Counted from the stretch's first letter, positions 52,658 through 62,522 are shown. The stretch: DNA of 64,000 nucleotides from Alcaligenes parafaecalis (GCF_026344135.1 NZ_JAPKNA010000001.1:62001-126000), one strand, 5' to 3'. Notes: generated from the sequence alone by a model not told the origin. Program-made: numbers and translations.

Positions 52658-55233
52658 TGGACATGACGACCTTACAGCAGGACCTGTGCCAGGACTGGCA
52701 GAACGCATATCAGAGCGCCGGGCAGGCTATTGACTGGGTGACGCAGGCTCGCGGCTCCTCGCAGCGCCTGAACGCACAGGCCGATAGCCTGGTGCTGGAA
52801 CTGCGCCGCGCCCGCAATACCGCCCGCAGTCTGGGCGTGGTGTCGGGCCGCCCCATGACAATTGGTTTTTTCGGCCTGTCGCAGGCAGGCAAGTCTTACC
52901 TGATTTCCAGCCTTGCCGCAGGTGGCAACGGCCGTCTGGAAACCAATTACGGTGGTGAAACCATCGACTTCTTGCGTCACGTGAACCCACCAGGGGGCGG
53001 TAAAGAAGCCACGGGTCTGGTGACGCGTTTCAGCCGCAATGCCACCGCGGGCCCCGATGCGTTTCCTGTCGAACTGCAGATTTTCTCTGAAGTCGATATG
53101 GTCAAGATTCTGGTCAACAGTTATTTCAATGACTTTGACAAAGAGCAGATCGGCTACACCTTTGCCGCTGACCGTATCAAGGCGCTGATTGACTCGCTGA
53201 AAAGCCGGGCCGGTGCGAACGATGCAGGCTTAAGCGCTGACGACGCGGTCTCTCTGTGGGATTACGTGCGCAGCAGCTTTGGCAATACCACCCGTTTGCT
53301 GGATAGCACCTACTGGCCGGAGGTCATCAATCTGGCCCCCGCCTTGCGTCTGGAAGATCGGGCACAGTTGTTCTCGATTCTGTGGGGCGAGCAAGCCGAG
53401 CTAAGCGAGCTGTACATAGGCCTGGCTAAAGTGCTGCAAGCGCTGGGCCATCCCAGCAAGGTCTATGCACCGCTGACCGCCTTGATCCGTCGCGAAGGCG
53501 ATGGTTTTGTGCAGCAAGACAGCATCATGAACGTGGATGTGCTCGAATCGCTGGGCAGCCCCACCGAGAAAAGCCTGAGCGTCTTGCCGGTGCGTGAGCA
53601 GGACGGCCAGCCAGTGATTGCCTCCCAGGCGGTGGAAGTGCCTTTGGCCCACCTGGCAGCGCTAACCGTTGAGCTGACCTTCCCCCTGATTGGCGAAACC
53701 CAAGCCGGTGGCGTAGACAAGGTGGATCTGCTGGACTTCCCCGGTTACCGCGGTCGTCTGAATATCCGTTCCGTGCAGGATGCCGGTGCGGCGTCGGAAA
53801 GCAGTGGTGGCAACCCCGCCTCGCAACTGATTCTGCGCGGCAAGGTGGCCTATCTGTTCGAGCGCTATACCGACCAGCAGGAAATGAATGGCCTGGTCAT
53901 GTGTACCGCTTCGGACAAGCAAAGCGATGTGAAGGATGTTGAACCCGTGCTGACGCGCTGGGTCCATCGCACCCAAGGGGCCACGCCGCAGGAACGTCAG
54001 AGCCGTAAAGTGGGCCTGATGTGGGCCATCACCATGTTCGACAAGCGTATTGGTGCTTCCCTGATTCAGGATGATGCCCAGGTGCGCGATAGCTGGGACG
54101 GCTTGATGAAGATGAGCTTCAAAGAGCGTTTCGGCCATTGTGAATGGCTGCAGCAATGGCGTCCTGACGAGCCATTCTCCAACACCTTCCTGGTGCGCAA
54201 GCCGGGCATGCCTACCCCCTTTATCGATCTGGACACAGAAAGTCGGGAGCTGTCGATTACCGCATCCGTGGCCGAGAAAATGGGTCGCATGCGCGGCAGC
54301 TTTATTGAAAACCCCTCGCTGGCACAGCAATTGAGCGATCCGGCTCAAGCCTGGGATGCCATGCTGGCCCTGAATGACGGTGGCATGCAGCGCTTGCGCG
54401 CGTATGTGGCCCAGATCGGTGGCCTGGATTTCAAGCTGATGCGTCTGCAAGAGCAGTTCCGCAGCCTGCACGACACCTTGGTCAAGAAGTCCCTGCATTC
54501 CTGGTACAGCCAGGATGGCGATCAACAGTCTGTGGTCAAGGAAGCGCTGGCTAAACAGTTCCGTCAGGAATTGCCTGCTTACCGTGCCATTGTGGGCGAA
54601 CTGCTGGCTGCCTTGCACATCCCGCAAGACACCTTGCGTGACTTGTTCCTGAGTCTGGGTTCCAGTAAGTCCGAGCCGGATGAGCCGGGCGTCTTGACCC
54701 AGGAGCAGCCATTCGAGCAGCAGTATGCCGATCTGGTCTACCGCAGTTGGGTCAGCCAGTTGCGCGAATTACCCGCCAGCCGTACCAACCAGAACGTATT
54801 GCGCATGCCGGTGGATCTGCTCTCCAGCCTGGTCGAGGAGCTGATTGTGGCGTCGGACCGCTGGGCCTTGCAGGACAAGTTGCTGGCCGTGCTGACCAAG
54901 CGCCGTCAAAGCGGCGTGCGCCGCGAGCGACTGGCTGACCGTCAGGTTTGCAATGTGGCCATGACGATCAGCGAGTTCGTGACCTGGTTCTACCTGAAAG
55001 GCGGCAGCGAGGATGTCTTCAAGAATCCTAAAGCCTTTGGGGCGGATGGCATGCCTGCTTTGCCTGCTCAGCCGCAAGACCACGGTTTGATCTTTTTTGA
55101 ACAATGGCTGGCCGCTTTGGCCCATACCACCTTGAATAACGCTGGTTATGAAGGTGGCCGTGAACTGAGCCTGGAACAGAATCAGGCTTTGGGACGCATT
55201 TTGGAATGTTTTACCGATAAGAGCGTGGCATGA
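52654..55233 (+). CDS. srfC: SrfC-like P-loop GTPase-like protein
   Basis: 859 residues. After a helical N-terminal region comes a Walker A/G1 motif GLSQAGKS (74-81). VDLLDFPGYRGR near 356-367 matches the G3 DxxG of dynamin-like and translation-factor GTPases. The middle and C-terminal parts are mostly helical. Family: putative virulence factor SrfC. The arrangement, with G-domain first and a long helical part after, suggests a large membrane-associated GTPase. GTP binding is inferred from motifs. It overlaps both neighbours by 4 bases. Confidence 0.88.
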   Translation: MMDMTTLQQDLCQDWQNAYQSAGQAIDWVTQARGSSQRLNAQADSLVLELRRARNTARSLGVVSGRPMTIGFFGLSQAGKSYLISSLAAGGNGRLETNYGGETIDFLRHVNPPGGGKEATGLVTRFSRNATAGPDAFPVELQIFSEVDMVKILVNSYFNDFDKEQIGYTFAADRIKALIDSLKSRAGANDAGLSADDAVSLWDYVRSSFGNTTRLLDSTYWPEVINLAPALRLEDRAQLFSILWGEQAELSELYIGLAKVLQALGHPSKVYAPLTALIRREGDGFVQQDSIMNVDVLESLGSPTEKSLSVLPVREQDGQPVIASQAVEVPLAHLAALTVELTFPLIGETQAGGVDKVDLLDFPGYRGRLNIRSVQDAGAASESSGGNPASQLILRGKVAYLFERYTDQQEMNGLVMCTASDKQSDVKDVEPVLTRWVHRTQGATPQERQSRKVGLMWAITMFDKRIGASLIQDDAQVRDSWDGLMKMSFKERFGHCEWLQQWRPDEPFSNTFLVRKPGMPTPFIDLDTESRELSITASVAEKMGRMRGSFIENPSLAQQLSDPAQAWDAMLALNDGGMQRLRAYVAQIGGLDFKLMRLQEQFRSLHDTLVKKSLHSWYSQDGDQQSVVKEALAKQFRQELPAYRAIVGELLAALHIPQDTLRDLFLSLGSSKSEPDEPGVLTQEQPFEQQYADLVYRSWVSQLRELPASRTNQNVLRMPVDLLSSLVEELIVASDRWALQDKLLAVLTKRRQSGVRRERLADRQVCNVAMTISEFVTWFYLKGGSEDVFKNPKAFGADGMPALPAQPQDHGLIFFEQWLAALAHTTLNNAGYEGGRELSLEQNQALGRILECFTDKSVA

Positions 55234-56282
55234 AATTAAGATTTAGTTTGCAGGCTTTGGAGCCCGCCGTTCCTGGCCGTGCTCGTCTGTATGTGCGTGA
55301 TCTGGATGATGAACTGGACCTGGGCGAATACGCTATTGCCATTCAGCGCAGCCAGAACAGCTATTACCTGCACTCGGCTCAAAGCTGGGATGCGTCTTTG
55401 CGCTGGTTGCCGCAACAAGGCTGGACCGAGCACGAAGAGGGCATCGCCGTTCTGTTGAACGCGGATATTGTGGATTCGCTGCTGGCCAATGCCAGCGATG
55501 CGTATCAAATTACCTTGGCCGAGGCGAGCGGTGAAGAACTGGGCAGAAGCCCATTGAAGCTGGACAAGGCCATTCTGCCCTCCACGGCAGGGGGGAATGC
55601 CCAGGCCATGGAATTGACCATGCCTGTGGCTGCGGTTCCTGAACCGCCTGCTCCCGAGCCCGTTCCTGAAACGCCACCCGTGGTTGAAGTAGCAGAACCT
55701 GTGCCTGAGCCCGAACCCGTCAAGGTAGAAGCACCCGCCCCCAAAGTAGAGGCAATTGCTCCTGCCCCCGTGGCTCCTCCGGCCAAAAAGGGCGGCATGG
55801 GTAAATGGATTGTCTTGATCGTCCTCTTGCTGATTCTGGCCGGTGCCGCAGGCTATTGGTTCTACAGCCAATCCGCCAAGGACGATAGCCCGGCCGTGCC
55901 GGAGGCACCGGAGGTCAAGCCTGCTGTCGTGGAGACGGACAACTGCACGAGGGATAAGCTGGCAGACCGTCCCGGCCTGCAATTCGTGCAAGAGTGCGTC
56001 AAGGAAACCAAGACGTCCGAGCAATGGCTGGCCGTGATTGAAGAAGCCAAAAAGGCCGAGCAATGTGATGTGGCCCAGCGCTTGTACGTGAACAAGGCAC
56101 AGTCCGGTGATGTGAAAATTGCCATGGCCTACGCCCGTGAATACGACCCTAAAGATCACCAGGCACAGGCTTGCTTTAGCAAACCTAACCCCGCGACAGC
56201 CGCGTACTGGTACGAAACGGTCTTGCTGTCTGAGCCAGACAATGCGCAAGCCAAGGCCCGCTTCCAGGAGTTGAGTCAATGA
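55230..56282 (+). CDS. Single-pass membrane protein of unknown function
   Basis: 350 residues. N-terminal domain (1-125) with an all-beta look, then a Pro/Glu/Val-rich linker (about 130-185), one membrane segment (about 191-212, KWIVLIVLLLILAGAAGYWF) and a C-terminal periplasmic domain (about 225-350) with four Cys, helical and repeat-like (SGDVKIAMAYAREYDPKDHQ resembles Sel1/TPR repeats). Overlaps srfC and the next gene by 4 bases each. I do not recognise the family. Confidence 0.85.
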   Translation: MKLRFSLQALEPAVPGRARLYVRDLDDELDLGEYAIAIQRSQNSYYLHSAQSWDASLRWLPQQGWTEHEEGIAVLLNADIVDSLLANASDAYQITLAEASGEELGRSPLKLDKAILPSTAGGNAQAMELTMPVAAVPEPPAPEPVPETPPVVEVAEPVPEPEPVKVEAPAPKVEAIAPAPVAPPAKKGGMGKWIVLIVLLLILAGAAGYWFYSQSAKDDSPAVPEAPEVKPAVVETDNCTRDKLADRPGLQFVQECVKETKTSEQWLAVIEEAKKAEQCDVAQRLYVNKAQSGDVKIAMAYAREYDPKDHQAQACFSKPNPATAAYWYETVLLSEPDNAQAKARFQELSQ

Positions 56283-58273
56283 TGATGCGTCCACTTGTTC
56301 GATTGAGTTTGCTGAGCGCGCTCCTTTTGGGCGCAAGTCAGGCCCAGGCGGCCGCTCCCTTGCTGCAAGAGGGCAAGAAGACGCTGTATCAGCGCGTGTT
56401 GACCACACCGTCCTGCCGTCTGTTTTCCTCGGAAACGGATCAGCAGGGCAAACCGGTTCCGGCCTTTAGCCGCTTTTATATTTATCAGCGTAATGGGCAG
56501 GGCGGGGCAGAGCGTGTGCAGGTAGGCCCGGATAGTCAGGGCAAGACTGTAGGCTGGCTGGACAAGGCCTGCACGGTGGACTGGAAAATGCAGTTGACCC
56601 TGGCCTTTACCAACCCGGCCAACCGTGACCGCATGCTGTTTTTCCAGGAACGCAGCTTGCTGGAAAAAGTGCTGGATACACCCGACCCCGCAACCCTGGT
56701 TGCTCCTATTCGCCAGTCCCTGCGTAAAGATTCGCAGGCAGAAGGCGTGCTGGCGCAAGAGCCGGAGTACTTTGTGGATGTGCAGGAGCAGTTTTACCTT
56801 TTGCCCGTCTTGAGCGGCGAAGAGGTCATGACTGAAAACGGCTTCCGTACCCGTTTGCTGAATGTGGCTTCGGTCACCAAACACACGGCGGACCAGAAAG
56901 AGCCAGAAGCCGCCAAAAAAGAAGCGGAACCCGCCCAGGATCAGGATGCCGCCCAACGCACATCCCAGATCAAAGGCTTTAGTGCGGCGGTCGTCTTTGT
57001 GATCGACTCCACCATTTCCATGGACCCGTATATCGACCGCACCCGCGAGGCTGTGCGCAAGGTCTATACCAAGGTGGAAGAGCAAGGCCTGTCCGATCAG
57101 GTCAAGTTTGGCTTGATCGCGTTCCGCTCCAATATGGAAGCTGCCCCCGGTATTGAGTACTTGACCCATGTGTATGCGGACCCCAACTCCGTGACCAGCA
57201 GCAAGGACTTTCTGGACAAAGTTGCTGACCTGAAACAGGCCAAAGTCTCGACCGTGGCGTATGACGAAGATGCTTACGCCGGTGTGCTGGAAGCGCTGGA
57301 CAAGGTGAACTGGAATAATTTTGGTGCACGCTATGTCGTCCTGATCACCGATGCCGGTGCGCTGGAAGGCAGCAACAAGTATTCCTCCACCGGTCTGGAC
57401 GCCCCGCAACTGCGTATCGAAGCGGCCAAGCCCGGTGTCGCTATCTACACACTGCATCTGAAAACCCCTTCGGGCAAAAACAACCACGCCAAGGCGGAAG
57501 ATCAGTACCGCGAGCTGTCCACATACAGCGGCACGCAGACGTCCTTGTACTACCCCGTCAATGCGGGCGATGTGAATCAGTTTGGCAAGATGGTCGATAG
57601 CCTGGCGACCGCCATTACAGAGCAGGTCAAAGTCGCGTATCAAGGCGGTGATGCCATTGGCAGCGCCGCGCGTGCTACAGAAACGGGCGACACCACCACT
57701 GATCAGATGATGTCCGATGCCGAGTTGATCGGCCACGCCATGCGTCTGGCCTATCTGGGCAAAACCTCCGGCACCACTGCGCCTGAGGTGTTCCATGCCT
57801 GGATCAGCGACCGCGATCTGGTACGCCAGAACATCCCCACCACGGATGTACGTGTCTTGCTGACCAAAGCGCAACTGAGCGATTTGAGTGATGTGGTCAA
57901 ACAGATTCTGGATGCTGCCAACGAAGGCATGATCTCGCCCACCGATATGTTCAACCGCTTGCGTTCCGTAGCGGCTGCGATGGGGGCGGACCCCAGCACC
58001 CTGAAGCAAGAAAAGGGCACCAAGCTGGCCGAACTGGGCTTGATGAGTGAGTACCTGGAAGACCTGCCTTACCAAAGCGCCGTGTTGACTCTGGACGAAG
58101 ATACCTGGGCCAGTTGGGATGCCTTGAGCCAGGAAAAATTCATTCGAGACCTGAGCACCAAGCTGCGTCATTACGAGCGCTATAACGCCGACGCGGATCG
58201 TTGGGTGTCCCTGGCTGAAGGCGCGGATGCGCGTGATGACGTCTATCCCGTGCCTTTGGAGATGATGCCCTGA
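56279..58273 (+). CDS. Periplasmic von Willebrand factor A-domain protein
   Basis: 664 residues with a Sec signal peptide (SLLSALLLGASQAQA, cleavage near 24). An N-terminal domain (about 30-210) is followed by an acidic linker (KEPEAAKKEAEPAQDQDAA) and a VWA domain (about 235-440) with the MIDAS motif FVIDSTISMDP (DxTxS) near 240 and VLITDAGALEG as the distal strand. VWA domains with metal sites usually hold protein-protein contacts. Overlaps the previous gene by 4 bases; the ABC ATPase starts 1 base after its stop. Confidence 0.9.
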   Translation: MMMRPLVRLSLLSALLLGASQAQAAAPLLQEGKKTLYQRVLTTPSCRLFSSETDQQGKPVPAFSRFYIYQRNGQGGAERVQVGPDSQGKTVGWLDKACTVDWKMQLTLAFTNPANRDRMLFFQERSLLEKVLDTPDPATLVAPIRQSLRKDSQAEGVLAQEPEYFVDVQEQFYLLPVLSGEEVMTENGFRTRLLNVASVTKHTADQKEPEAAKKEAEPAQDQDAAQRTSQIKGFSAAVVFVIDSTISMDPYIDRTREAVRKVYTKVEEQGLSDQVKFGLIAFRSNMEAAPGIEYLTHVYADPNSVTSSKDFLDKVADLKQAKVSTVAYDEDAYAGVLEALDKVNWNNFGARYVVLITDAGALEGSNKYSSTGLDAPQLRIEAAKPGVAIYTLHLKTPSGKNNHAKAEDQYRELSTYSGTQTSLYYPVNAGDVNQFGKMVDSLATAITEQVKVAYQGGDAIGSAARATETGDTTTDQMMSDAELIGHAMRLAYLGKTSGTTAPEVFHAWISDRDLVRQNIPTTDVRVLLTKAQLSDLSDVVKQILDAANEGMISPTDMFNRLRSVAAAMGADPSTLKQEKGTKLAELGLMSEYLEDLPYQSAVLTLDEDTWASWDALSQEKFIRDLSTKLRHYERYNADADRWVSLAEGADARDDVYPVPLEMMP

Positions 58274-58274
58274 C

Positions 58275-58988
58275 ATGCTCCGCATCAAGCAGCTAGAGGT
58301 ATCCCGGGGGCAAGGCCCCCACGCTTTTCGCGTGCAACTGCCCGAGCTTGCTCTGGATGCAGGCCAGATTGTGGCCGTCACGGGCGTCAGTGGCTGCGGC
58401 AAAAGCACGTTGCTGGAAACCTTGGGGCTGCTGCTGCGCCCTAGTCAGGCACAGGTTTTTAGCTTGGGTAAAGAGGCTCAGGATATCAATGCCTTGTACG
58501 CCAGCGGGCGCGAGTCCGAACTCGCACGCTGGCGGGCCAGAAACCTGGGCTTTGTGCTGCAAAATGGCGGCTTGCTGCCGTATTTGTCGGTATGGGAAAA
58601 CATGGTTTTACCCCGCCGACTACTGGGCTTGCCTGTCAAGGCCGATCATCTGGATGCAGCTATTGCTAGCTTGAAGCTGGAGCGCTTGCTGAACCTGTAT
58701 CCTGCCGCCTTATCCATTGGCGAGCGCCAGCGCGTGGCCTTTTCACGTGCCATTGCCCATGCTCCCGGTTTGGTGTTGGCAGATGAACCCACCGCCGCCC
58801 TGGACCCTGAAACCGCCCATAAGGTATTCCAGTTGTTTTTCAGTTTGGCCAAAGAATTGAATTTGGCGGTTTTGCTGGTCTCGCATGATTGGGACAGTTT
58901 GGGCGAATTTGCCATTCCCCGCCTGCAAGCCAAGTTGTCGCCGGGCTTGAGTATCTTTGTCCCCGAGGCCACGGCACCATGCTTGTAA
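58275..58988 (+). CDS. ABC transporter ATP-binding protein (LolD/MacB/FtsE-type)
   Basis: 237 residues. Walker A TGVSGCGKSTLLE near 36-48, signature LSIGERQRVAFSRA near 141, Walker B VLADEPTAALDPE near 164, and the H-loop VSHDW. This is the size and type of ATPases that pair with FtsX/LolC/MacB permeases; the next gene, overlapping by 10 bases, is such a permease. The motor therefore most likely drives movement in the periplasm rather than classical import. Confidence 0.93.
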   Translation: MLRIKQLEVSRGQGPHAFRVQLPELALDAGQIVAVTGVSGCGKSTLLETLGLLLRPSQAQVFSLGKEAQDINALYASGRESELARWRARNLGFVLQNGGLLPYLSVWENMVLPRRLLGLPVKADHLDAAIASLKLERLLNLYPAALSIGERQRVAFSRAIAHAPGLVLADEPTAALDPETAHKVFQLFFSLAKELNLAVLLVSHDWDSLGEFAIPRLQAKLSPGLSIFVPEATAPCL

Positions 58989-60187
58989 ACGTCTTTCGCC
59001 TGGCCTGGGCCGACCTGCGCTTTGACTGGCGTATTTCCTTTTGCATGGTCGCGGCCATGGTGGCGGTGGTCGCTCCCTTGCTGCTGCTGTTTGGCCTGAA
59101 GCACGGTGTGGTCACCCAGTTGCAGCAAGAACTGCTGCAGGACCCCCGTAATCTGGAAGTGAAGATGTTGAGTAGCGGCAGCTTCGACCAGGCTTGGTTG
59201 GATACGCTGCGCCAGACTCCTGGTGTGGGCTATGCCATTGGCATGACCCGCTCCCTGAATACCCAGGCGGATCTGCGCCTGGACCGTCGTCGTTTTCTGG
59301 AAAACGTAGAAGTGCTGGCCAGCGCACAGGGCGATCCTTTGCTGCAAAACCAGGCTCGCGACTTGGCACTTGACGAAATCATCGTCACCCAGGAAGCGGC
59401 CCGCAGGCTCGGCTGGACACTGGGCGAACCGCTGCATTTACGCCTTAGTCGTCGTTTGGATGGGCGGCTGGAGTATGGCGATAAAGCCATGAAGGTGGTC
59501 GATGTATTGGCGGAGCATCGCTATTCCCGCCCGGCTGTTTTTGTGGCCCCGGAAACCTTGCTGGCGCTGGAGTACGCGCGTGATGGTTTTCAGATCCCCG
59601 ATTTCTCCCTGACGACAGGCACTCCGCTGGCGGCCGACATGCCCGTGCTCTACGCCCGCGCCCGTGTCTATGCCAGCTCGATTGAGCAGGTTGGACAAGT
59701 GGCCAAAGGGCTGGAGCAACAGAACATTCCTGTTGCCAGCCGCTATGCCGACATTGAAAACGTACGCGCCATTAACCGCGTGCTAAGCCTGATCTTTGGT
59801 GTGATCGCTTTGACGGCCATTGTGGGCTGCGCGGCCTCCCTGGGCGGCGCATTTCTGGCGAATGTGGACCGCAAGCGTAAAGATCTGGCCGTCCTTCGCT
59901 TGCTGGGTTTTGATGGCAGTGGCGTCGTGCGCTACGTGCTGATTCAGGCCGTCATGCTGAGCCTGATCGCCTACGCCTTGGGATTGGGCCTGTATGGCCT
60001 GGGCAGTACCTTATTCAATCAACTACTGGTGGGAGATGGTCTCCAGACTGACTTTGTGTGCCGTATCACCGTGGCCCATGCCTTGTACGCCTTATTGATG
60101 GTGGCAGGCCTGGCGTGCGTGGTGGCGGCCATCGGAGCCTGGCGGGCCGTTCGGGTTCAACCTGCGGAGAGTTTGCGTGAAATTTAA
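58979..60187 (+). CDS. FtsX/MacB/LolC-type ABC transporter permease
   Basis: 402 residues from ATG 58979 (MLVNVFRLAWADLRFDWRIS). Four membrane helices: one near 17-39, a large periplasmic domain (about 45-260), then three (about 268-295, 315-345, 365-390). This is the mechanotransmission permease topology. The neighbouring lipoproteins suggest lipoprotein trafficking or force transfer across the periplasm, but that is inference. Confidence 0.92.
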   Translation: MLVNVFRLAWADLRFDWRISFCMVAAMVAVVAPLLLLFGLKHGVVTQLQQELLQDPRNLEVKMLSSGSFDQAWLDTLRQTPGVGYAIGMTRSLNTQADLRLDRRRFLENVEVLASAQGDPLLQNQARDLALDEIIVTQEAARRLGWTLGEPLHLRLSRRLDGRLEYGDKAMKVVDVLAEHRYSRPAVFVAPETLLALEYARDGFQIPDFSLTTGTPLAADMPVLYARARVYASSIEQVGQVAKGLEQQNIPVASRYADIENVRAINRVLSLIFGVIALTAIVGCAASLGGAFLANVDRKRKDLAVLRLLGFDGSGVVRYVLIQAVMLSLIAYALGLGLYGLGSTLFNQLLVGDGLQTDFVCRITVAHALYALLMVAGLACVVAAIGAWRAVRVQPAESLREI

Positions 60188-61733
60188 ACCATTGTTCGGT
60201 GCAGCCAGTTTGCTGCTGGGTGTCAGTGCCGTGGCGCAGGCCGCGCCCTGGGACGAGAAGTACTACAACCCCAAGCCTGCCGAGGGCGATGTGGTCCTGC
60301 CCATGCCTTGCGAAGGCTCCATGGTGTTTCGTCGTGTGGCAGTGCCGGTAGCCGGCCCCCTGGACGATATGCGTGTGGTGGTTGGTCAGGAAGCGGAAGA
60401 ATGGGGCTATATCGAACACAAGCGTCCCGAGTTCATCGCAGGCAGCTTTACCGATAGCAAAGCCGGTTCGTCACGCTATTACTTGATGGCCAAGTACGAA
60501 CTGAACAAATTGCAGTATCAGGCCATGACCGAGGCTACCTGCCCGACGCCTAAAAACACCCTGGTCGTACCGCAAACCGACATCAGTTGGATGGATGCGG
60601 TGCATTTCTCTGACCTGTACAACCAATGGCTGCGCGAGAACGCCGCCGACAAGCTGCCCAAAGAAGACGGCTTGGCAGGCTTTGTGCGTTTGCCCACTGA
60701 AATTGAATGGGAATACGCGGCGCGTGGCGGCTCGGCCCTGTCCTCGGCGGAGTTCCGTGATGTGCGCTACCCCATGCCTGAAGGCATGAACGAATACGAG
60801 TGGTATGCCGGTTCGCAGTCCTCTAACGGGGCTGTGCAGTTGATGGGACGCCTGAAAGCCAACCCGCTGGGCCTGCATGACATGCTGGGCAATGTGGACG
60901 AGATCATTCTGGAGTCCTTCCGCCTGAACAAGCTGGATCGCCAACACGGTCAGGCCGGTGGCTTTGTGGTGCGGGGTGGCAACTTCCTGTCCAAGCCCGA
61001 AGCGCTGCGTTCCTCGGCTCGCAAGGAACTGCCTTACTACGGTCCCAAAGGCCCAACCCAATCCAAGACCACTGGCATGCGTCTGGCCCTGGTCTCGATT
61101 GCCTTGACCTCGCGCGAGCGTGTGCAGGCGATTGAAAAAAGCTGGCAGGCACTGGGGACCGAGCAAGGTGCCGTCAACCCCAATGCACCGACGGAAGAGT
61201 CGGCAGTGCAACGCTTGAACTCCTTGGCTAACACCCTGGAGGACGACACCCTGAAAGCTCAGTTGAAGCAATTGGAAGGGGACTTGCGGGCCGCCAATCT
61301 GCGTCAGGAAGAAATGCGCGATCAAGCCATTCGCGCCAACCTGGAGTTGGGTTCTTTCCTGTGCACCAAGCTGAAAGACGATGTCTTGTTTGTCGAGCTG
61401 CTGCACCGCAATTACGACGCCTTGTGCGAAGCCGGAACGGACGATAAACAGTGTGCCAGCCGCAAGCTGAAACTGGATGAACAAGAAGACCGTGTCACGA
61501 AACTGGCGCGCTATTATGCGAGTAATTTAATTGACGCCTCGTCTTTGTACGGGCTGACCTTGCTGGAAAAACAGGTGCCGATAGAGCGCCAGATGATGGA
61601 GCAAAACAAGAGCCTGAGCGCCCTGAAACCCTATTTGGAAGTGCATTGGAAAAATCAGAAGGATTATCTGAAAACAGATTCCATTGATATCAATGCCTGG
61701 AAAAATAGTTGTAAATCGACCCCCAACTCGTAA
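60177..61733 (+). CDS. Secreted formylglycine-generating-enzyme (SUMF1)-like domain protein
   Basis: 518 residues from GTG 60177, behind GGAGA. Signal peptide ends near AVAQAA. The FGE-sulfatase fold covers about 75-310: RLPTEIEWEYAARGG, NPLGLHDMLGNVDEI, GGFVVRGGNFLS. The Cys pair used by true formylglycine enzymes is missing (the region reads ALRSSARKELPYYG), so it is probably non-catalytic, as in GldJ/GldK-type proteins. A helical, coiled-coil C-terminal part (about 340-518) follows. Overlaps the permease by 11 bases. Confidence 0.9.
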   Translation: MKFKPLFGAASLLLGVSAVAQAAPWDEKYYNPKPAEGDVVLPMPCEGSMVFRRVAVPVAGPLDDMRVVVGQEAEEWGYIEHKRPEFIAGSFTDSKAGSSRYYLMAKYELNKLQYQAMTEATCPTPKNTLVVPQTDISWMDAVHFSDLYNQWLRENAADKLPKEDGLAGFVRLPTEIEWEYAARGGSALSSAEFRDVRYPMPEGMNEYEWYAGSQSSNGAVQLMGRLKANPLGLHDMLGNVDEIILESFRLNKLDRQHGQAGGFVVRGGNFLSKPEALRSSARKELPYYGPKGPTQSKTTGMRLALVSIALTSRERVQAIEKSWQALGTEQGAVNPNAPTEESAVQRLNSLANTLEDDTLKAQLKQLEGDLRAANLRQEEMRDQAIRANLELGSFLCTKLKDDVLFVELLHRNYDALCEAGTDDKQCASRKLKLDEQEDRVTKLARYYASNLIDASSLYGLTLLEKQVPIERQMMEQNKSLSALKPYLEVHWKNQKDYLKTDSIDINAWKNSCKSTPNS

Positions 61734-61780
61734 AGAGCGAGTCAATAAAAATAGACGTACTTCAAATGGAAGAGGAAGTT

Positions 61781-62512
61781 ATGCAACACGTGCGCCGTTT
61801 TACCCCTAGAACTTTGCTGGGCAGCCTGATGCTGGGTGTCGCTTTGCTCTCGGGTTGTGCCAGTACGGGTAGTAGCTTGCTGGGCGGAGCCCAGGCCGAT
61901 GACCGTCTGACCAGTGGTCAGGATGCGAAATTCTTCAGCCGTTCGGGCTTTCAGGCCTGCGCCGGTGCGGCAGCGGTGGGTGTGCTGGCGTGCATGCTGT
62001 CGAACTCCAGTAACAAGGCGGCTTGCGCCATTATTGCGGGTGTGGCTGCTTGCGGTGTGGCTATGGGTACGAACTACTACCTTGACCAGCGCCGTTCGGA
62101 ATACGCCAACACCACGGATCGTCTGGCGGCCATGAAGGCGGATGTGGAAGCGGATACCGCCAATATCATTGAGCGTACCAATACGGCCCAGCAAGTGATT
62201 GCTGACGATAAGCGGCAGATTGCCGATATCGAAAAGCAGATGAAAGACAAGACGATGGAGAAAAAGCAGGCTGAGAAGCAATTGGCCCGTATCGATAAAA
62301 ATATCGATGTTCTTAATCGTGATCTGAAAAACATGAACGAGAAGGTCGCGCTGTACCGTGACGTGGCTGATGCCGAGCGTAAAGACGGTGGCAAGAAATC
62401 CGAAGTCCAGCGCCTGGACCGCCAGATCGACCAGATGAATGTAAAAGTGGCCGTGCTGCAAAAAGAAGTAGACGACCTGTATTCCATGCGTTCCGCCGTA
62501 ACTTTGGGTTAA
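61781..62512 (+). CDS. Lipoprotein with glycine-rich hydrophobic segment and coiled coil
   Basis: 243 residues from ATG 61781 (Shine-Dalgarno AGAGGAA); ATG 61766 is also possible. Lipobox LLSGC with Cys near residue 26. A Cys/Ala/Gly-rich hydrophobic stretch (about 62-100) may sit in a membrane. From about 105 to the end it is coiled coil. Unknown family. It is tied to the locus by order and direction. Confidence 0.85.
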   Translation: MQHVRRFTPRTLLGSLMLGVALLSGCASTGSSLLGGAQADDRLTSGQDAKFFSRSGFQACAGAAAVGVLACMLSNSSNKAACAIIAGVAACGVAMGTNYYLDQRRSEYANTTDRLAAMKADVEADTANIIERTNTAQQVIADDKRQIADIEKQMKDKTMEKKQAEKQLARIDKNIDVLNRDLKNMNEKVALYRDVADAERKDGGKKSEVQRLDRQIDQMNVKVAVLQKEVDDLYSMRSAVTLG

Positions 62513-62522
62513 AGAGCTTCTT

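Noticed and set aside
56276..58408. 710-codon frame opposite the VWA gene
   Set aside because: Antisense shadow; the forward frame has a signal peptide, a MIDAS motif and coupled neighbours.
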